Positions 15,601 to 26,545 of a stretch of DNA of 64,000 bases are shown here, piece after piece. The notes under the pieces are model-generated. The model was given only the letters and a program-made list of their open reading frames with translations, did no database searches and was not told where the DNA came from. The position numbers were made by a program, and so were the translations under genes. The stretch lies in contig CM043868.1 in assembly GCA_023846275.1 (NCBI GenBank), positions 14,417,755-14,481,754 of the forward strand, given 5' to 3'. Each line of letters starts with the position of its first letter. The first letter of the stretch is position 1. This DNA is from Vanilla planifolia. Lineage: Eukaryota; Streptophyta; Magnoliopsida; Asparagales; Orchidaceae.

Positions 15601-15910
15601 AGTTAATGAAACCCTCAACCAGAGTTAGGTTGGTTGAATATAATAAAAGATAGACTCTCATAATATAAGAATGTTGGTGCCTTATTACTTAAGACATCAT
15701 AGAAAGATCATAGGTGTTCCCAAGCATATGATAATAGAGTGTCACACATTATTTAGGAGCCATTAAATCTTTCAGAGTGGTCCATGTGATTGGTAGAGCC
15801 TTGATGAGTAGAGGATTCTAAGATGGCTAAGTGTCATTATTAGGACATCACAAGAGACCATGATATACTAAAGTGTTTGTTAGAGTGTTGTATGATTGAT
15901 GATGACTTCT
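12626..15910. other. AT-rich old repeat DNA flanking the young element
   Basis: No readable coding region. The part from about 14,500 to 15,910 and its continuation beyond the central insertion (26,551 onwards) look like one older transposon-derived sequence interrupted by the young element. After the insertion, at 26,890-26,910, AAGCTTAGCTCATCC resembles the GTAGCTCATTCC region of the intact LTR, suggesting an old plus-oriented LTR. This identification is weak. Confidence 0.35.
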
Positions 15911-15915
15911 ATAAT
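15911..15915. repeat. Target-site duplication ATAAT (left)
   Basis: Five bases ATAAT directly precede the left LTR and recur directly after the right LTR (26546-26550). A 5-bp duplication is the usual footprint of Ty3/gypsy integrase. Confidence 0.95.
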
Positions 15916-16891
15916 TGTTACACCCCATTTTTCCTAGGCTGATTTTTGGCATACATTTTTTTTTTTTTTTTTTTTTTTATATAGACAGCTCAGATCGTCC
16001 CATACCAACCTGAGTAGCCTACGAAAACATAGGATATAACACATCATTACACACCTACTTTCCTTAACAATGTGGATCCCATCTCCCGGGTACATCGTCA
16101 AATCAGGTTCATGACTCCTGAATTAACAGATGGACTCGCGCAATGTTACTCCTACTAGACCCAATACTCCTAACCCATACCGGTAGGAGAACCGATCTAA
16201 TAGAAGTCTGAACCCCCACGGTTAAGTTCCATAGTCATGTAATGACCTCACCATCAAACAAAAAGATATATAACATCCACAATAAAATATGGCACTCCAC
16301 ACACCATACTCCAAGACAATAAAATAAAACAGTGAATGAAACTACATCACAAGAATAAGATCCAAGTCCAACAAGTGTAATATTATCCAACCAGACATAA
16401 GTCAGAATTACCCTCACATATTACATGACATATGAGAGTAACAATCTCATTAATTACATCCAACAGCAACAATCATCTAACCAGAATATCTCAGACAATC
16501 ACCAATCAGAAATCCTTCACAAGCCTGCTGACCACGATCCCACCTAATCCGGTAGCGTCAAGTCTGCCGAGCCACTGAAAATATATAATACAGGAATGAG
16601 CTACGCCCAGTAGGAAAGTCAGCTAGTAAAACTCACATGCAAGAGAAGGATAATAGCAAAAATACAGGAATACAGCATAACAATGTACGGTGGATAGGCA
16701 CTCTCAGTCCCAGACTCCGACCAACCACAGCCACCCCAGTCACACCAGAGTAGCTCTCCTCTGGGCTACCGGGCAACGTGCCAGTGGGAACGCCCATCTC
16801 GAAACACGCATGGCGCCTAAGCACCCGACACCGCAGTGTCTCTCGTCAATCAATCTCCTGGAGACTACAGACAGATCCAGTCACATAATCT

Positions 16892-17001
16892 CTAGCCAAT
16901 GTGAGACACCCCTGCCACCCTAAGGCGCGCAGGCCTACACACTTGGCTAGCCACTGCGAGACACCCCTGCCACCCTCAGGCGCGCAGGCCTACACACATG
17001 G
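16892..17001. repeat. 55-bp tandem duplication inside LTR
   Basis: Two head-to-tail copies (16892-16946 and 16947-17001), each containing CTAGCCA, GAGACACCCCTGCCACCCT and GCGCGCAGGCCTACACAC. The same duplication is in the other LTR at 24473-24582. It lies in the transcribed part of the LTR, well downstream of the TATA box. Confidence 0.93.
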
Positions 17002-18447
17002 ACCAGGAGAGATTGACTCAGCCACCGTCCCAAGGAGTCCTCTACCAACAACTTCCATAGAAGCTCACGCCCCTACAGTCATTGCCAATCTCTAACTCCA
17101 AGATTCGGCAACATGTGTCCAGGTACAACAAGGCGTATACCAGTCTACATGTATACTGTGGAAGCTAAGTCCGAACCGCACAGTTACCTACCACAACTAC
17201 CCTAAAACATCATATAGGGTCTATAGTAGTCCGGTCCAATATGCCAATCCATGAAATATGCCAATACTGAATAAACTGACTCAATCCATGCCGTTGCCAT
17301 CAAAGCAACACAATTGTCAATTACTGACTGTTCTGGTAGCATCCGTGTACCATACCTTTGTCTGACTGTTTCCAGCTGTACTGTCATCAGTGATAACATT
17401 TTTCCCCACTTCAGGAAATTTGTTCTTTACCCACTGATCTCTAGAATCTTCGAAATTTCTCATTTCCAAGTTTTCTGATTTTCCTTGAATTTCCTAAATG
17501 TAAATAATTCCTAAATCTCAATTATCGAGTTTTTCCTAAATTTGAAATATCAAATTTTGCATTTTATCCATTTTTTTTTTCCAAAATTCGGAATAATTCC
17601 CCGAATTTAAAATTTTGCTATTCACTATACCGCGCCGAATCCCCTGAATCGCATCTTGCCACCGGTTCGGCTTTCATGCTGAACCAAACCCCGCCGGTCA
17701 GTTATTAATCCGAAATTCAGCCGACGCTTATATATAATATTAATGATTAATATTATTATTATTCTCTTAATAATTCAACTAATCCTTAATTAATCCTTAA
17801 TTCGTCTCCTTCCTTCGCCCGTCGTCCGCGAAACCCTAGCCGCCGCAATAGCCGACCAATACGATCATTCCGTCGATTTCCGGCGACTGCGTACAAGGAG
17901 AACATGTTCGTACTATCCTAATGTTCCAATAATGTCGCTAATTTCCTAAGGTTTAAATCAAGTTTTCCGCCGAGCAGTTTCGTCTAATCCTCATGTTGAC
18001 AATTCACGAAATTATAGTTCTAGCATTATACAATCATATTAACATGAATAAAGTGGCATATTTAAATCCTCATGCTTGGTAATTTTCCAATTTCGGCGAA
18101 ACAAATTAACGTCCCGAAAACCCTAACATGCAATTTTCGATAATTGTACAATTAGCTTCAAAAATCACATTCGCATGCTTAGATAGAGATTTGCAAACTA
18201 ATACATGCTTCAATTTGCTAATTATCTAATTTAAATATCTGAAATTCCTACCTCGAAGACGCCGGCGACGGTGAAGCTCGTCCGCAGCTCCTCGCCGAAC
18301 GAATTTGGTCTCAAACGACTCTCCTCGGTCTCGTGGATCTCCGGGCACAAAAAGCCCCTTGCCAGGCCGCCGGAATCACGCGCCGTACGCCGGGAATTTC
18401 CTCGCTATCGCCGTCGAACGAAAACCCTATTCGCTGCTTCGCGAGGG

Positions 18448-18455
18448 TTTTTATA
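18448..18455 (-). promoter_or_regulatory. TATA box copy in 3' LTR
   Basis: Minus-strand TATAAAAA in the context GGGGTATAAAAACCC, identical to the promoter in the 5' LTR. In the 3' LTR it points out of the element into the flanking DNA below 15916, so it could drive read-out transcripts. Confidence 0.7.
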
Positions 18456-18510
18456 CCCCGGGCCGACACGGTGAACCCGTTACGCGTTCGACACGTTTTC
18501 GACACGTGAG

Positions 18511-18598
18511 CACCCGATACGCGCTGTCGACACGCTATCCACACGGTAAGCACACAATACGCGCTGTCGACACGCTATCGACACGGTAAACACCCGAT
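18511..18598. repeat. 40-bp tandem repeat upstream of LTR TATA box (3' LTR)
   Basis: Two full copies (18511-18550, 18551-18590) and a partial third (18591-18598), built on CACCCGATACGCGCTGTCGA and CACGCTATC-CACACGGTAA. Identical to the array at 26092-26179 in the 5' LTR, described there. Confidence 0.92.
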
Positions 18599-18964
18599 CA
18601 GCCGGTTCGATCTCACCCGCCGATCTCGACCGTCCGATCCGCTTATTAGAACGCACACGCAAACTCACCCGGCGAACCGCCTCCGCCTCCGCTGAACCGT
18701 TCCGGTCCGGTTCACGCGCGATAAAAAAAACGATTTCCGGTTTAATTTAATTAGATTTTCGAATTTCTAAAAATCTAATAAATCCAATTAAATAGGGAAA
18801 ATTAATTAAAAATTCCTCGGTGCTCCGAAAAATTCCCAAAAGATTTCAGAAATTCCAATAGCCTACAATTGAGTTCCTGGCTCATCCTACTGTCGATTCG
18901 AAATCATCTAAGCCACAATTAATTTATTAAAGATCAAATACATAAAATTTTACCGGGTATAACA

Positions 18965-18977
18965 ATCTCCCCACCTT
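18965..18977 (-). other. Polypurine tract
   Basis: Minus-strand AAGGTGGGGAGAT lies immediately before the 3' LTR, one base beyond the Gag-Pol stop codon. This is the expected position of the RNase-H-resistant purine primer for plus-strand DNA synthesis in LTR retrotransposons. The compact spacing leaves essentially no 3' untranslated sequence between coding region and LTR. Confidence 0.9.
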
Positions 18978-18978
18978 A

Positions 18979-21900
18979 TCAGGAATTTCGCCCTCGAAAT
19001 TCAGCAAGAAGTTCCGGCCATTTTTCAGCAACATCCTGCTCTAGCTCCCAGGTTGCCTCCCTTTCATGTCTATTCCACAGAACCTTGACCATAGGAAACG
19101 ACCTGTTCCTCAGCTGTCTGCTGCTCTCCTCGAGGATGCGAACTGGTAGTTCCACATAAGAAGAATCTGGTGCCACTTGTAAACCAGGAAGATCATCACT
19201 GATGCAATGAGAAGGATCTGGCACATATTTCTTGAGATTCGAAACATGGAACACATTGTGAATCTCAGCCAGATGCTCAGGAAGTGCCAACCTGTAAGCC
19301 ACTTCACCGATCCTCTCCAGAATAGGATAGGGTCCAATGTAACGAGGTCGAAGCTTAGAAGGCTTTCCAAACCTGAATAGACCCCGCATAGGACTGACCT
19401 TCAGGAATACCCTATCTCCCACAGAAAACTCAACAGCCTTGTGCTTAGGATCATAATATTTCTTCTGGCGATCCTGCACAGTACGTAATCTGTCCTGCAA
19501 TAACTTGACTTCCGCTGTGGTCTCCTCTACAATCTGGGGTCCCCACACTCTCCTGGAATCACCCTCCTCCCAACAAAGAGGAGATCTGCACCTACGCCCA
19601 TACAACGCCTCGTAAGGTGCCATACCAATCGACGCCTGGAAGCTGTTATTGTACACAAACTCTACCAAGGGTAATCGTCTAGTCCAATCTGTTGAGTAAG
19701 TTTGTACGCTCAAGCGTAGCAAATCCTCCAAGGTCCGAATAGTCCGCTCAGACTGTCCATCCGTCTGAGGATGATAAGCAGTACTGAACCTTAACTGTGT
19801 ACCCATGGCAGTGTGTAAGCTCTTCCAAAACTGTGATGTGAATTTGGCGTCTCTGTCAGAAATAATAGAACGGGGAATCCCATGCAATCTGACAATCTGC
19901 TGAATATATATCTCTGCCAACTGTGCCGCTGAATCCGTCTTCTTAATGGATAAGAAATGGGCTGACTTGGTCAATCGATCTACGATGACCCAAATAGCAT
20001 CAAAACCTTGTCTGGTACGAGGAAGACCAGTCACAAAGTCCATAGTGATGTCATCCCATTTCCACTCCGGAATCGGCAATCTCTGTAACAATCCTCCAGG
20101 TCTCTGGTGTTCGGCCTTAACTTGCTGACATGTAAGGCATTTCCTAACAAAGGCAGCAACATCTGTCTTCAAACCTCTCCACCAGAAAACACTCCTCAAA
20201 TTCCTGTACATCTTGACTTCTCCAGGGTGCATAGCCAAGGTTCCATAGTGAGCCTCCCGAAGGATCCTCTCCCTGAACTCCTGATGTGATGGTACACACC
20301 AACGACCCCTGAAGGTCAAAATGTCGTCTCTGAGAGCAAAGTCTCCTCCCAATCCCTGCGATGCCAACTCAATCTTCTCCTTCAGCTCTTCATCACAAAG
20401 CTGAAGGTCACGCATCTCAGATGACCAGTCAGCCCGAATAGTCAATGAGCTGAGTCTGTGAACCAGTCTCTGAATAGACAACTGTTCCTGACATCTTTCA
20501 ACATTCCAATCCAAGTCTGGTATAGAGTCACAGACTAACATATTATGCACGACTGCGTGTCTGCTCAAGGCATCAGCCACTGGATTAGCCTTCCCCTCGC
20601 AGTAGTTTATTGTCAGCTCGTAATCCTTTATCAGTTCCAACCACCTCCTCTGCCTCAAGTTCAGTTCCTTCTGAGTGAACAGATACTTAAGACTCTTGTG
20701 GTCAGAGAAGCAATCTACAGGAACTCCGTACAAATAATGTCTCCATATCTTCAAGGCAAAAATGACAGCAGCTAACTCCAAATCATGAGTGGGATAATTC
20801 TTCTCATGATCCTTCAGTTGCCTCGAAGCATATGCTATAACTCTGTTATCCTGCATCAGTACGGCTCCCAAACCTATATGTGAAGCATCAGTGTACATCT
20901 GATACGACTTCTCCTGTGTGGGTAACATCAATACTGGAGCGGTGCTAAGCCTCTGCTTCAGCTCTAGGAAACTGTTCTCACAACTCTCTGTCCACTCAAA
21001 AGATTTTCCCTTCCGGGTCAACTGGGTTAGTGGAGCAGCCAGTCTAGAAAAGTGAGGAACAAATTTCCTATAGTATCCAGCCAAACCAAGGAAACTCCGG
21101 ATCTCAGTGACAGAAGATGGCCGTTTCCAATCAATAATAGCTCGTATCTTGTTAGGATCAACAGCCACGCCCTCCGCACTGACAATGTGTCCTAAGAATG
21201 CTACTGAGTCCAGCCAAAAAGAACACTTGGAGAATTTTGCATACAGCTCATTCTCCCGCAACATTGTAAGCACAGTCCTCAACTGATCTGCATGAGTATC
21301 CCTATCTCTGGAATAAATCAATATATCATCTATAAAGATGATCACAAACCGATCCAGAAAGGCATGAAAAACTCGATGCATCAGGTTCATAAATACTGCT
21401 GGAGCATTAGTCAATCCAAAAGGCAACACTGTGAACTCGTAATGTCCGTATCTAGTACGGAATGCTGTCTTGGGTACATCAGAATCTCTAATCCGGATCT
21501 GGTGATAACCCGAGCGTAAGTCAATCTTGGAGAACACAGTTGCTCCCTGAAGTTGATCCAGCAAATCATCGATGCGTGGTAAAGGGTATCGGTTACGAAT
21601 AGTAACCTTATTCAATTCCCTATAATCTACACACAGCCTCATACTACCATCTTTCTTCTTGACAAATAAGACAGGGGCACCCCAAGGTGAACAACTGGGG
21701 CGTATGAGTCCCTTGTCTAATAAGTCCTGTAACTGAGTCTTCAACTCTGCTAGCTCGGCTGGAGCCATCCTGTAAGGAGCTCTAGCAATAGGAGCTACTC
21801 CTGCCTCCAAATCAATTGAAAACTCCACTTCCCTAGCTGGTGGAAATCCAGGCAACTCCTCTGGAAAAACCATAGGAAAGTCTCTCACCACTGGAATATC

Positions 21901-23337
21901 TGACATAGGGGTAGTGGTGGCTTGGCTATCGGTCACATATGCCAACCAACCAGTACAACCCTTACTTACTAACCTTCCAGCCTGAAGAACTGAGATCAGG
22001 GGAATCTGCCTGTTCAGACCAAAGTATATCACATCCCCCGAACCAGGCACTCTGATCCTGACCTTCTTCTCCCAACAATCCAGAACCACTGCATGGTGGC
22101 ACAACCAATCCATCCCCAAAATGATGTCGAACTCTGCTAGTGGCACACATATCAACTCTGTCACGAATTCGTGTCCACTAATCAGAATAGATCCGTCAAT
22201 CTTCTGAACAGTGGGAATCTCTTTCCCATCAGGAAGTCTAACCAGTAAGGGTTCCTTCAAGTAACCCTTGGATCCTGATATCTGATTCCAGATCCTCTCA
22301 GCAACAAAAGAATGAGATGCACCAGTATCAAACAAAGTCATGCACTGCACGTTGCCAAAATGAAGCATACCTGTGATCACTTCTGGTGACTCTGAAGCCT
22401 GCTGCCGAGTCAGTGCAAATACCCTGGGCTGTCCCCCAGATGAACCAACCGGTCCCGTGATCCTCTGTTTCTTCAACTCTGGGCAGTCGCACTTCTTGTG
22501 TCCGGGCTGTCGACAATGGTAGCAGATAATCCCCCCAGTCCGGGTACCTGTCTGCTGCACTGGTCTCTCAGAAATAGGTCGTGGCCGGACCACGACCTCC
22601 TGAGTACCACTGTGATCTCTGTGTCTCTTGCCCTTTTTGTTTTGTTGGATATTTCTGAATTCCTTCCTCTTGTTATGAGTCTCTCTCTGGGCCTCCATCC
22701 GGATATCAATAAGCTCAACGGATCTCGCAGCCTCCACCAAGTCACGAAACCTGGCAAACCGACTCACAACTAGCTGGCGCTGCAGCATAGGACGAAGTCC
22801 CTCCAGGAACATCTCACATCTGCGTTCCTCAGAAGGCACCAGCTCTACGGCGTACCTCGCCAGATAAGTGAACCTCGATAAGTAATCGTTCACTGACATC
22901 TGGCCCTGCCTGAGGTGTATAAGTTCCCTCCTGAACTGAGCCATGGCAGAGGCCGGAATGTAGCACTCCCTGAATGCCTCAACAAAGTCATCCCATGCTA
23001 TCTCACTGTTCTGGGCCTCCCCAAACATAGCGCGCCGCTGGCCTCTCCACCAGGTAGCAGCCTCTCCCTCCAACACTAGAGCAGCAAGCACTACCCTCCT
23101 GCCGAATGGACATCCCAAGGCATCAAATAGCTCAAGCATATGAGCCATCCAGTCATCTGCCACCGCTGGGTCAGCCGACCCACTGAAGCTCTGCGGACGC
23201 AACCGCATGAAGGCATCGATCCAACGATCCACGGCTGGCTCAACTGGCAATGCTGGGATCGTCTCCGGGGTAGGAGTAGTAGATACCGGTCTGCCTCTAG
23301 CTGCTCCACGAGCGGAAAGTCTCCTGGTACCAGCCAT
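18979..23337 (-). CDS. Gag-Pol polyprotein of Ty3/gypsy chromovirus
   Basis: A single uninterrupted frame of 1452 codons. The start is the first in-frame ATG ([11 protein letters not shown]). The frame extends 15 codons further upstream only to a TTG. Domains, numbered from that Met: gag about 50-205; CX2CX4HX4C zinc knuckle C272, C275, H280, C285; aspartic protease DTGAS at 337; reverse transcriptase about 495-680 with [17 protein letters not shown] and catalytic FIDD (668-671); RNase H with D817, E854, D879, D922; integrase zinc finger H1030, H1037, C1067, C1070 and catalytic D1100, D1161, E1197 (35 residues between the last two); GPY/F module about 1325-1367; chromodomain-like tail about 1394-1440 with ATWELEQDV. 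All catalytic residues I checked are present, so the product is potentially active. It would form particles, copy the RNA and integrate the cDNA. Chromodomain tails of this family are thought to bias integration toward particular chromatin. Confidence 0.97.
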   Translation of the reverse strand: MAGTRRLSARGAARGRPVSTTPTPETIPALPVEPAVDRWIDAFMRLRPQSFSGSADPAVADDWMAHMLELFDALGCPFGRRVVLAALVLEGEAATWWRGQRRAMFGEAQNSEIAWDDFVEAFRECYIPASAMAQFRRELIHLRQGQMSVNDYLSRFTYLARYAVELVPSEERRCEMFLEGLRPMLQRQLVVSRFARFRDLVEAARSVELIDIRMEAQRETHNKRKEFRNIQQNKKGKRHRDHSGTQEVVVRPRPISERPVQQTGTRTGGIICYHCRQPGHKKCDCPELKKQRITGPVGSSGGQPRVFALTRQQASESPEVITGMLHFGNVQCMTLFDTGASHSFVAERIWNQISGSKGYLKEPLLVRLPDGKEIPTVQKIDGSILISGHEFVTELICVPLAEFDIILGMDWLCHHAVVLDCWEKKVRIRVPGSGDVIYFGLNRQIPLISVLQAGRLVSKGCTGWLAYVTDSQATTTPMSDIPVVRDFPMVFPEELPGFPPAREVEFSIDLEAGVAPIARAPYRMAPAELAELKTQLQDLLDKGLIRPSCSPWGAPVLFVKKKDGSMRLCVDYRELNKVTIRNRYPLPRIDDLLDQLQGATVFSKIDLRSGYHQIRIRDSDVPKTAFRTRYGHYEFTVLPFGLTNAPAVFMNLMHRVFHAFLDRFVIIFIDDILIYSRDRDTHADQLRTVLTMLRENELYAKFSKCSFWLDSVAFLGHIVSAEGVAVDPNKIRAIIDWKRPSSVTEIRSFLGLAGYYRKFVPHFSRLAAPLTQLTRKGKSFEWTESCENSFLELKQRLSTAPVLMLPTQEKSYQMYTDASHIGLGAVLMQDNRVIAYASRQLKDHEKNYPTHDLELAAVIFALKIWRHYLYGVPVDCFSDHKSLKYLFTQKELNLRQRRWLELIKDYELTINYCEGKANPVADALSRHAVVHNMLVCDSIPDLDWNVERCQEQLSIQRLVHRLSSLTIRADWSSEMRDLQLCDEELKEKIELASQGLGGDFALRDDILTFRGRWCVPSHQEFRERILREAHYGTLAMHPGEVKMYRNLRSVFWWRGLKTDVAAFVRKCLTCQQVKAEHQRPGGLLQRLPIPEWKWDDITMDFVTGLPRTRQGFDAIWVIVDRLTKSAHFLSIKKTDSAAQLAEIYIQQIVRLHGIPRSIISDRDAKFTSQFWKSLHTAMGTQLRFSTAYHPQTDGQSERTIRTLEDLLRLSVQTYSTDWTRRLPLVEFVYNNSFQASIGMAPYEALYGRRCRSPLCWEEGDSRRVWGPQIVEETTAEVKLLQDRLRTVQDRQKKYYDPKHKAVEFSVGDRVFLKVSPMRGLFRFGKPSKLRPRYIGPYPILERIGEVAYRLALPEHLAEIHNVFHVSNLKKYVPDPSHCISDDLPGLQVAPDSSYVELPVRILEESSRQLRNRSFPMVKVLWNRHEREATWELEQDVAEKWPELLAEFRGRNS

Positions 23338-23479
23338 ACTGTCAAAAACAATTAATCTGGCATTAGAGTCGTCATTTGGCAATTGGCATATGGACTACTA
23401 TAGTATACAAAAGAATCAACAGTTCTCCCCACCTTGGGTTGAACCCCTATACACGTCTAGCCCCGTTATCCTCACCTAG
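23338..23479 (-). other. Short leader between primer site and Gag-Pol start
   Basis: 142 bp. On the minus strand it contains two ATGs upstream of the main start, at 23389 (frame MPIAK then stop) and at 23375 (frame MTTLMPD then stop), so the Gag-Pol ATG is not the first ATG in the leader. Any tuning of translation by these small frames is inference. Many long-leader plant elements carry such uORFs. Confidence 0.7.
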
Positions 23480-23492
23480 GGCTCTGATACCA
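23480..23492 (-). other. Primer binding site, initiator-Met tRNA
   Basis: Minus-strand TGGTATCAGAGCC is complementary to the 3' end of plant initiator methionine tRNA. It starts four bases (GTAG) after the inner end of the 5' LTR. It is the site where tRNA-primed minus-strand cDNA synthesis begins and it confirms the element's orientation. Confidence 0.95.
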
Positions 23493-24472
23493 CTACTGTT
23501 ACACCCCATTTTTCCTAGGCTGATTTTTGGCATACATTTTTTTTTTTTTTTTTTTTTTTATATAGACAGCTCAGATCGTCCCATACCAACCTGAGTAGCC
23601 TACGAAAACATAGGATATAACACATCATTACACACCTACTTTCCTTAACAATGTGGATCCCATCTCCCGGGTACACCGTCAAATCAGGTTCATGACTCCT
23701 GAATTAACAGATGGACTCGCGCAATGTTACTCCTACTAGACCCAATACTCCTAACCCATACCGGTAGGAGAACCGATCTAATAGAAGTCTGAACCCCCAC
23801 GGTTAAGTTCCATAGTCATGTAATGACCTCACCATCAAACAAAAAGATATATAACATCCACAATAAAATATGGCACTCCACACACCATACTCCAAGACAA
23901 TAAAATAAAACAGTGAATGAAACTACATCACAAGAATAAGATCCAAGTCCAACAAGTGTAATATTATCCAACCAGACATAAGTCAGAATTACCCTCACAT
24001 ATTACATGACATATGAGAGTAACAATCTCATTAATTACATCCAACAGCAACAATCATCTAACCAGAATATCTCAGACAATCACCAATCAGAAATCCTTCA
24101 CAAGCCTGCTGACCACGATCCCACCTAATCCGGTAGCGTCAAGTCTGCCGAGCCACTGAAAATATATAATACAGGAATGAGCTACGCCCAGTAGGAAAGT
24201 CAGCTAGTAAAACTCACATGCAAGAGAAGGATAATAGCAAAAATACAGGAATACAGCATAACAATGTACGGTGGATAGGCACTCTCAGTCCCAGACTCCG
24301 ACCAACCACAGCCACCCCAGTCACACCAGAGTAGCTCTCCTCTGGGCTACCGGGCAACGTGCCAGTGGGAACGCCCATCTCGAAACACGCATGGCGCCTA
24401 AGCACCCGACACCGCAGTGTCTCTCGTCAATCAATCTCCTGGAGACTACAGACAGATCCAGTCACATAATCT

Positions 24473-24582
24473 CTAGCCAACGTGAGACACCCCTGCCACC
24501 CTAAGGCGCGCAGGCCTACACACTTGGCTAGCCACTGCGAGACACCCCTGCCACCCTCAGGCGCGCAGGCCTACACACATGG
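24473..24582. repeat. 55-bp tandem duplication inside 5' LTR
   Basis: Same two-copy 55-bp unit as at 16892-17001 in the 3' LTR. One base of the first copy (24481) differs between the LTRs. Confidence 0.92.
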
Positions 24583-25411
24583 ACCAGGAGAGATTGACTC
24601 AGCCACCGTCCCAAGGAGTCCTCTACCAACAACTTCCATAGAAGCTCACGCCCCTACAGTCATTGCCAATCTCTAACTCCAAGATTCGGCAACATGTGTC
24701 CAGGTACAACAAGGCGTATACCAGTCTACATGTATACTGTGGAAGCTAAGTCCGAACCGCACAGTTACCTACCACAACTACCCTAAAACATCATATAGGG
24801 TCTATAGTAGTCCGGTCCAATATGCCAATCCATGAAATATGCCAATACTGAATAAACTGACTCAATCCATGCCGTTGCCATCAAAGCAACACAATTGTCA
24901 ATTACTGACTGTTCTGGTAGCATCCGTGTACCATACCTTTGTCTGACTGTTTCCAGCTGTACTGTCATCAGTGATAACATTTTTCCCCACTTCAGGAAAT
25001 TTGTTCTTTACCCACTGATCTCTAGAATCTTCGAAATTTCTCATTTCCAAGTTTTCTGATTTTCCTTGAATTTCCTAAATGTAAATAATTCCTAAATCTC
25101 AATTATCGAGTTTTTCCTAAATTTGAAATATCAAATTTTGCATTTTATCCATTTTTTTTTTCCAAAATTCGGAATAATTCCCCGAATTTAAAATTTTGCT
25201 ATTCACTATACCGCGCCGAATCCCCTGAATCGCATCTTGCCACCGGTTCGGCTTTCATGCTGAACCAAACCCCGCCGGTCAGTTATTAATCCGAAATTCA
25301 GCCGACGCTTATATATAATATTAATGATTAATATTATTATTATTCTCTTAATAATTCAACTAATCCTTAATTAATCCTTAATTCGTCTCCTTCCTTCGCC
25401 CGTCGTCCGCG

Positions 25412-25420
25412 AAACCCTAG
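25412..25420. promoter_or_regulatory. Telo-box-like motif AAACCCTAG
   Basis: Plus-strand AAACCCTAG in a GC-rich block (CGCGAAACCCTAGCCGCC). Similar motifs lie at 25699-25707 (AAACCCTAA) and 26003-26010 (AAACCCTA), all downstream of the TATA box. Telo boxes are common in 5' regions of plant growth and translation genes. A role in this LTR is inference. Confidence 0.45.
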
Positions 25421-25467
25421 CCGCCGCAATAGCCGACCAATACGATCATTCCGTCGATTTCCGGCGA

Positions 25468-25832
25468 CTGCGTACAAGGAGAACATGTTCGTACTATCCT
25501 AATGTTCCAATAATGTCGCTAATTTCCTAAGGTTTAAATCAAGTTTTCCGCCGAGCAGTTTCGTCTAATCCTCATGTTGACAATTCACGAAATTATAGTT
25601 CTAGCATTATACAATCATATTAACATGAATAAAGTGGCATATTTAAATCCTCATGCTTGGTAATTTTCCAATTTCGGCGAAACAAATTAACGTCCCGAAA
25701 ACCCTAACATGCAATTTTCGATAATTGTACAATTAGCTTCAAAAATCACATTCGCATGCTTAGATAGAGATTTGCAAACTAATACATGCTTCAATTTGCT
25801 AATTATCTAATTTAAATATCTGAAATTCCTAC
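25468..25832 (-). other. Possible leader intron in LTR
   Basis: On the minus strand, CGAG/GTAGGAATTT (donor GT at 25832-25831) precedes an AT-rich stretch that ends in CTCCTTGTACGCAG (acceptor AG at 25469-25468). GC-rich, exon-like sequence lies on both sides. This would be a 365-nt GT-AG intron in the long untranslated leader. It rests on splice-site consensus and base composition only. No transcript evidence is available here. Confidence 0.3.
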
Positions 25833-26028
25833 CTCGAAGACGCCGGCGACGGTGAAGCTCGTCCGCAGCTCCTCGCCGAACGAATTTGGTCTCAAACGAC
25901 TCTCCTCGGTCTCGTGGATCTCCGGGCACAAAAAGCCCCTTGCCAGGCCGCCGGAATCACGCGCCGTACGCCGGGAATTTCCTCGCTATCGCCGTCGAAC
26001 GAAAACCCTATTCGCTGCTTCGCGAGGG

Positions 26029-26036
26029 TTTTTATA
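26029..26036 (-). promoter_or_regulatory. TATA box of the retrotransposon promoter
   Basis: Minus-strand TATAAAAA within GGGGTATAAAAACCC, a strong plant TATA consensus. Transcription would start about 25-35 bp downstream, near 26000, which makes U3 only about 0.5 kb of the 3-kb LTR. Confidence 0.75.
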
Positions 26037-26083
26037 CCCCGGGCCGACACGGTGAACCCGTTACGCGTTCGACACGTTTTCGA

Positions 26084-26089
26084 CACGTG
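26084..26089. promoter_or_regulatory. G-box CACGTG upstream of TATA
   Basis: Palindromic CACGTG in GACACGTGAG, about 50 bp upstream of the TATA box in transcriptional sense and next to the 40-bp tandem array. G-boxes bind plant bZIP and bHLH factors. Occupancy here is inference. Confidence 0.5.
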
Positions 26090-26091
26090 AG

Positions 26092-26179
26092 CACCCGATA
26101 CGCGCTGTCGACACGCTATCCACACGGTAAGCACACAATACGCGCTGTCGACACGCTATCGACACGGTAAACACCCGAT
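26092..26179. repeat. 40-bp tandem array upstream of LTR TATA box
   Basis: Two full 40-bp units (26092-26131, 26132-26171) and a partial third (26172-26179), each with GCGCTGTCGACACGCTATC. The array lies 56-143 bp upstream of the TATA box, the usual place for enhancer repeats in retrotransposon U3 regions. Related CGACACG elements continue between the array and the TATA box. Confidence 0.88.
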
Positions 26180-26545
26180 CAGCCGGTTCGATCTCACCCG
26201 CCGATCTCGACCGTCCGATCCGCTTATTAGAACGCACACGCAAACTCACCCGGCGAACCGCCTCCGCCTCCGCTGAACCGTTCCGGTCCGGTTCACGCGC
26301 GATAAAAAAAACGATTTCCGGTTTAATTTAATTAGATTTTCGAATTTCTAAAAATCTAATAAATCCAATTAAATAGGGAAAATTAATTAAAAATTCCTCG
26401 GTGCTCCGAAAAATTCCCAAAAGATTTCAGAAATTCCAATAGCCTACAATTGAGTTCCTGGCTCATCCTACTGTCGATTCGAAATCATCTAAGCCACAAT
26501 TAATTTATTAAAGATCAAATACATAAAATTTTACCGGGTATAACA

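Larger units (their letters stand above)
15916..18964 (-). repeat. 3' LTR of the intact chromovirus
   Basis: 3049 bp, beginning TGTTACACCCC and ending GGGTATAACA on the plus strand, so it has TG...CA ends. It differs from the other LTR at 16095 (T versus C at 23676) and at 16900 (T versus C at 24481). The second is a CpG-to-TpG change typical of methyl-C deamination. It carries the same internal repeats, TATA box (18448-18455) and 23-base T tract (15956-15978) as the 5' LTR. The small open frames inside it are mirrored exactly in the other LTR and carry no known domain. Confidence 0.97.
15916..26545 (-). mobile_element. Complete Ty3/gypsy chromovirus, Tekay/Del-like
   Basis: A 10,630-bp intact LTR retrotransposon transcribed on the minus strand. 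The order in transcription is 5' LTR (26545-23497), initiator-Met primer site, short leader, a single Gag-Pol frame with a C-terminal chromodomain-like segment, polypurine tract, and 3' LTR (18964-15916). It is flanked by ATAAT duplications. Both LTRs are 3049 bp and differ at two sites, so insertion was recent. The pol order (PR-RT-RNaseH-IN), single fused ORF, GPY/F module, chromodomain-like tail and long LTRs fit the Tekay/Del lineage of chromoviruses. The lineage name is my inference from architecture and motif similarity. A tree of the RT domain would settle it. Confidence 0.96.
23497..26545 (-). repeat. 5' LTR of the intact chromovirus
   Basis: 3049 bp, TG...CA-bounded, matching the other LTR at all but two positions by manual alignment. 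In transcriptional order from 26545: about 0.5 kb U3 with a 40-bp tandem array (26179-26092), a G-box (26089-26084) and a TATA box (26036-26029). About 2.5 kb of R plus U5 follows, with alternating GC-rich and AT-rich blocks, three telo-box-like motifs, a 55-bp tandem duplication (24582-24473) and a 23-base A tract on the minus strand (23559-23537) near the inner end. Confidence 0.97.

Noticed and set aside
16690-17095. Pro/His-rich frames in the LTR (also 24271-24676)
   Set aside because: They are driven by the 55-bp tandem duplication, and one is preserved only because the two LTRs are nearly identical.
18305-18668. Arg-rich frames in the LTR (also at 25886-26249)
   Set aside because: They overlap the promoter, G-box and 40-bp tandem array, occur on both strands at once and have no domain. 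Non-coding LTR sequence explains them.
23338-23382. Extending Gag-Pol 15 codons upstream to 23382
   Set aside because: The upstream codon is TTG, not ATG. The first in-frame ATG is at 23337, which also begins a typical basic Gag N-terminus.
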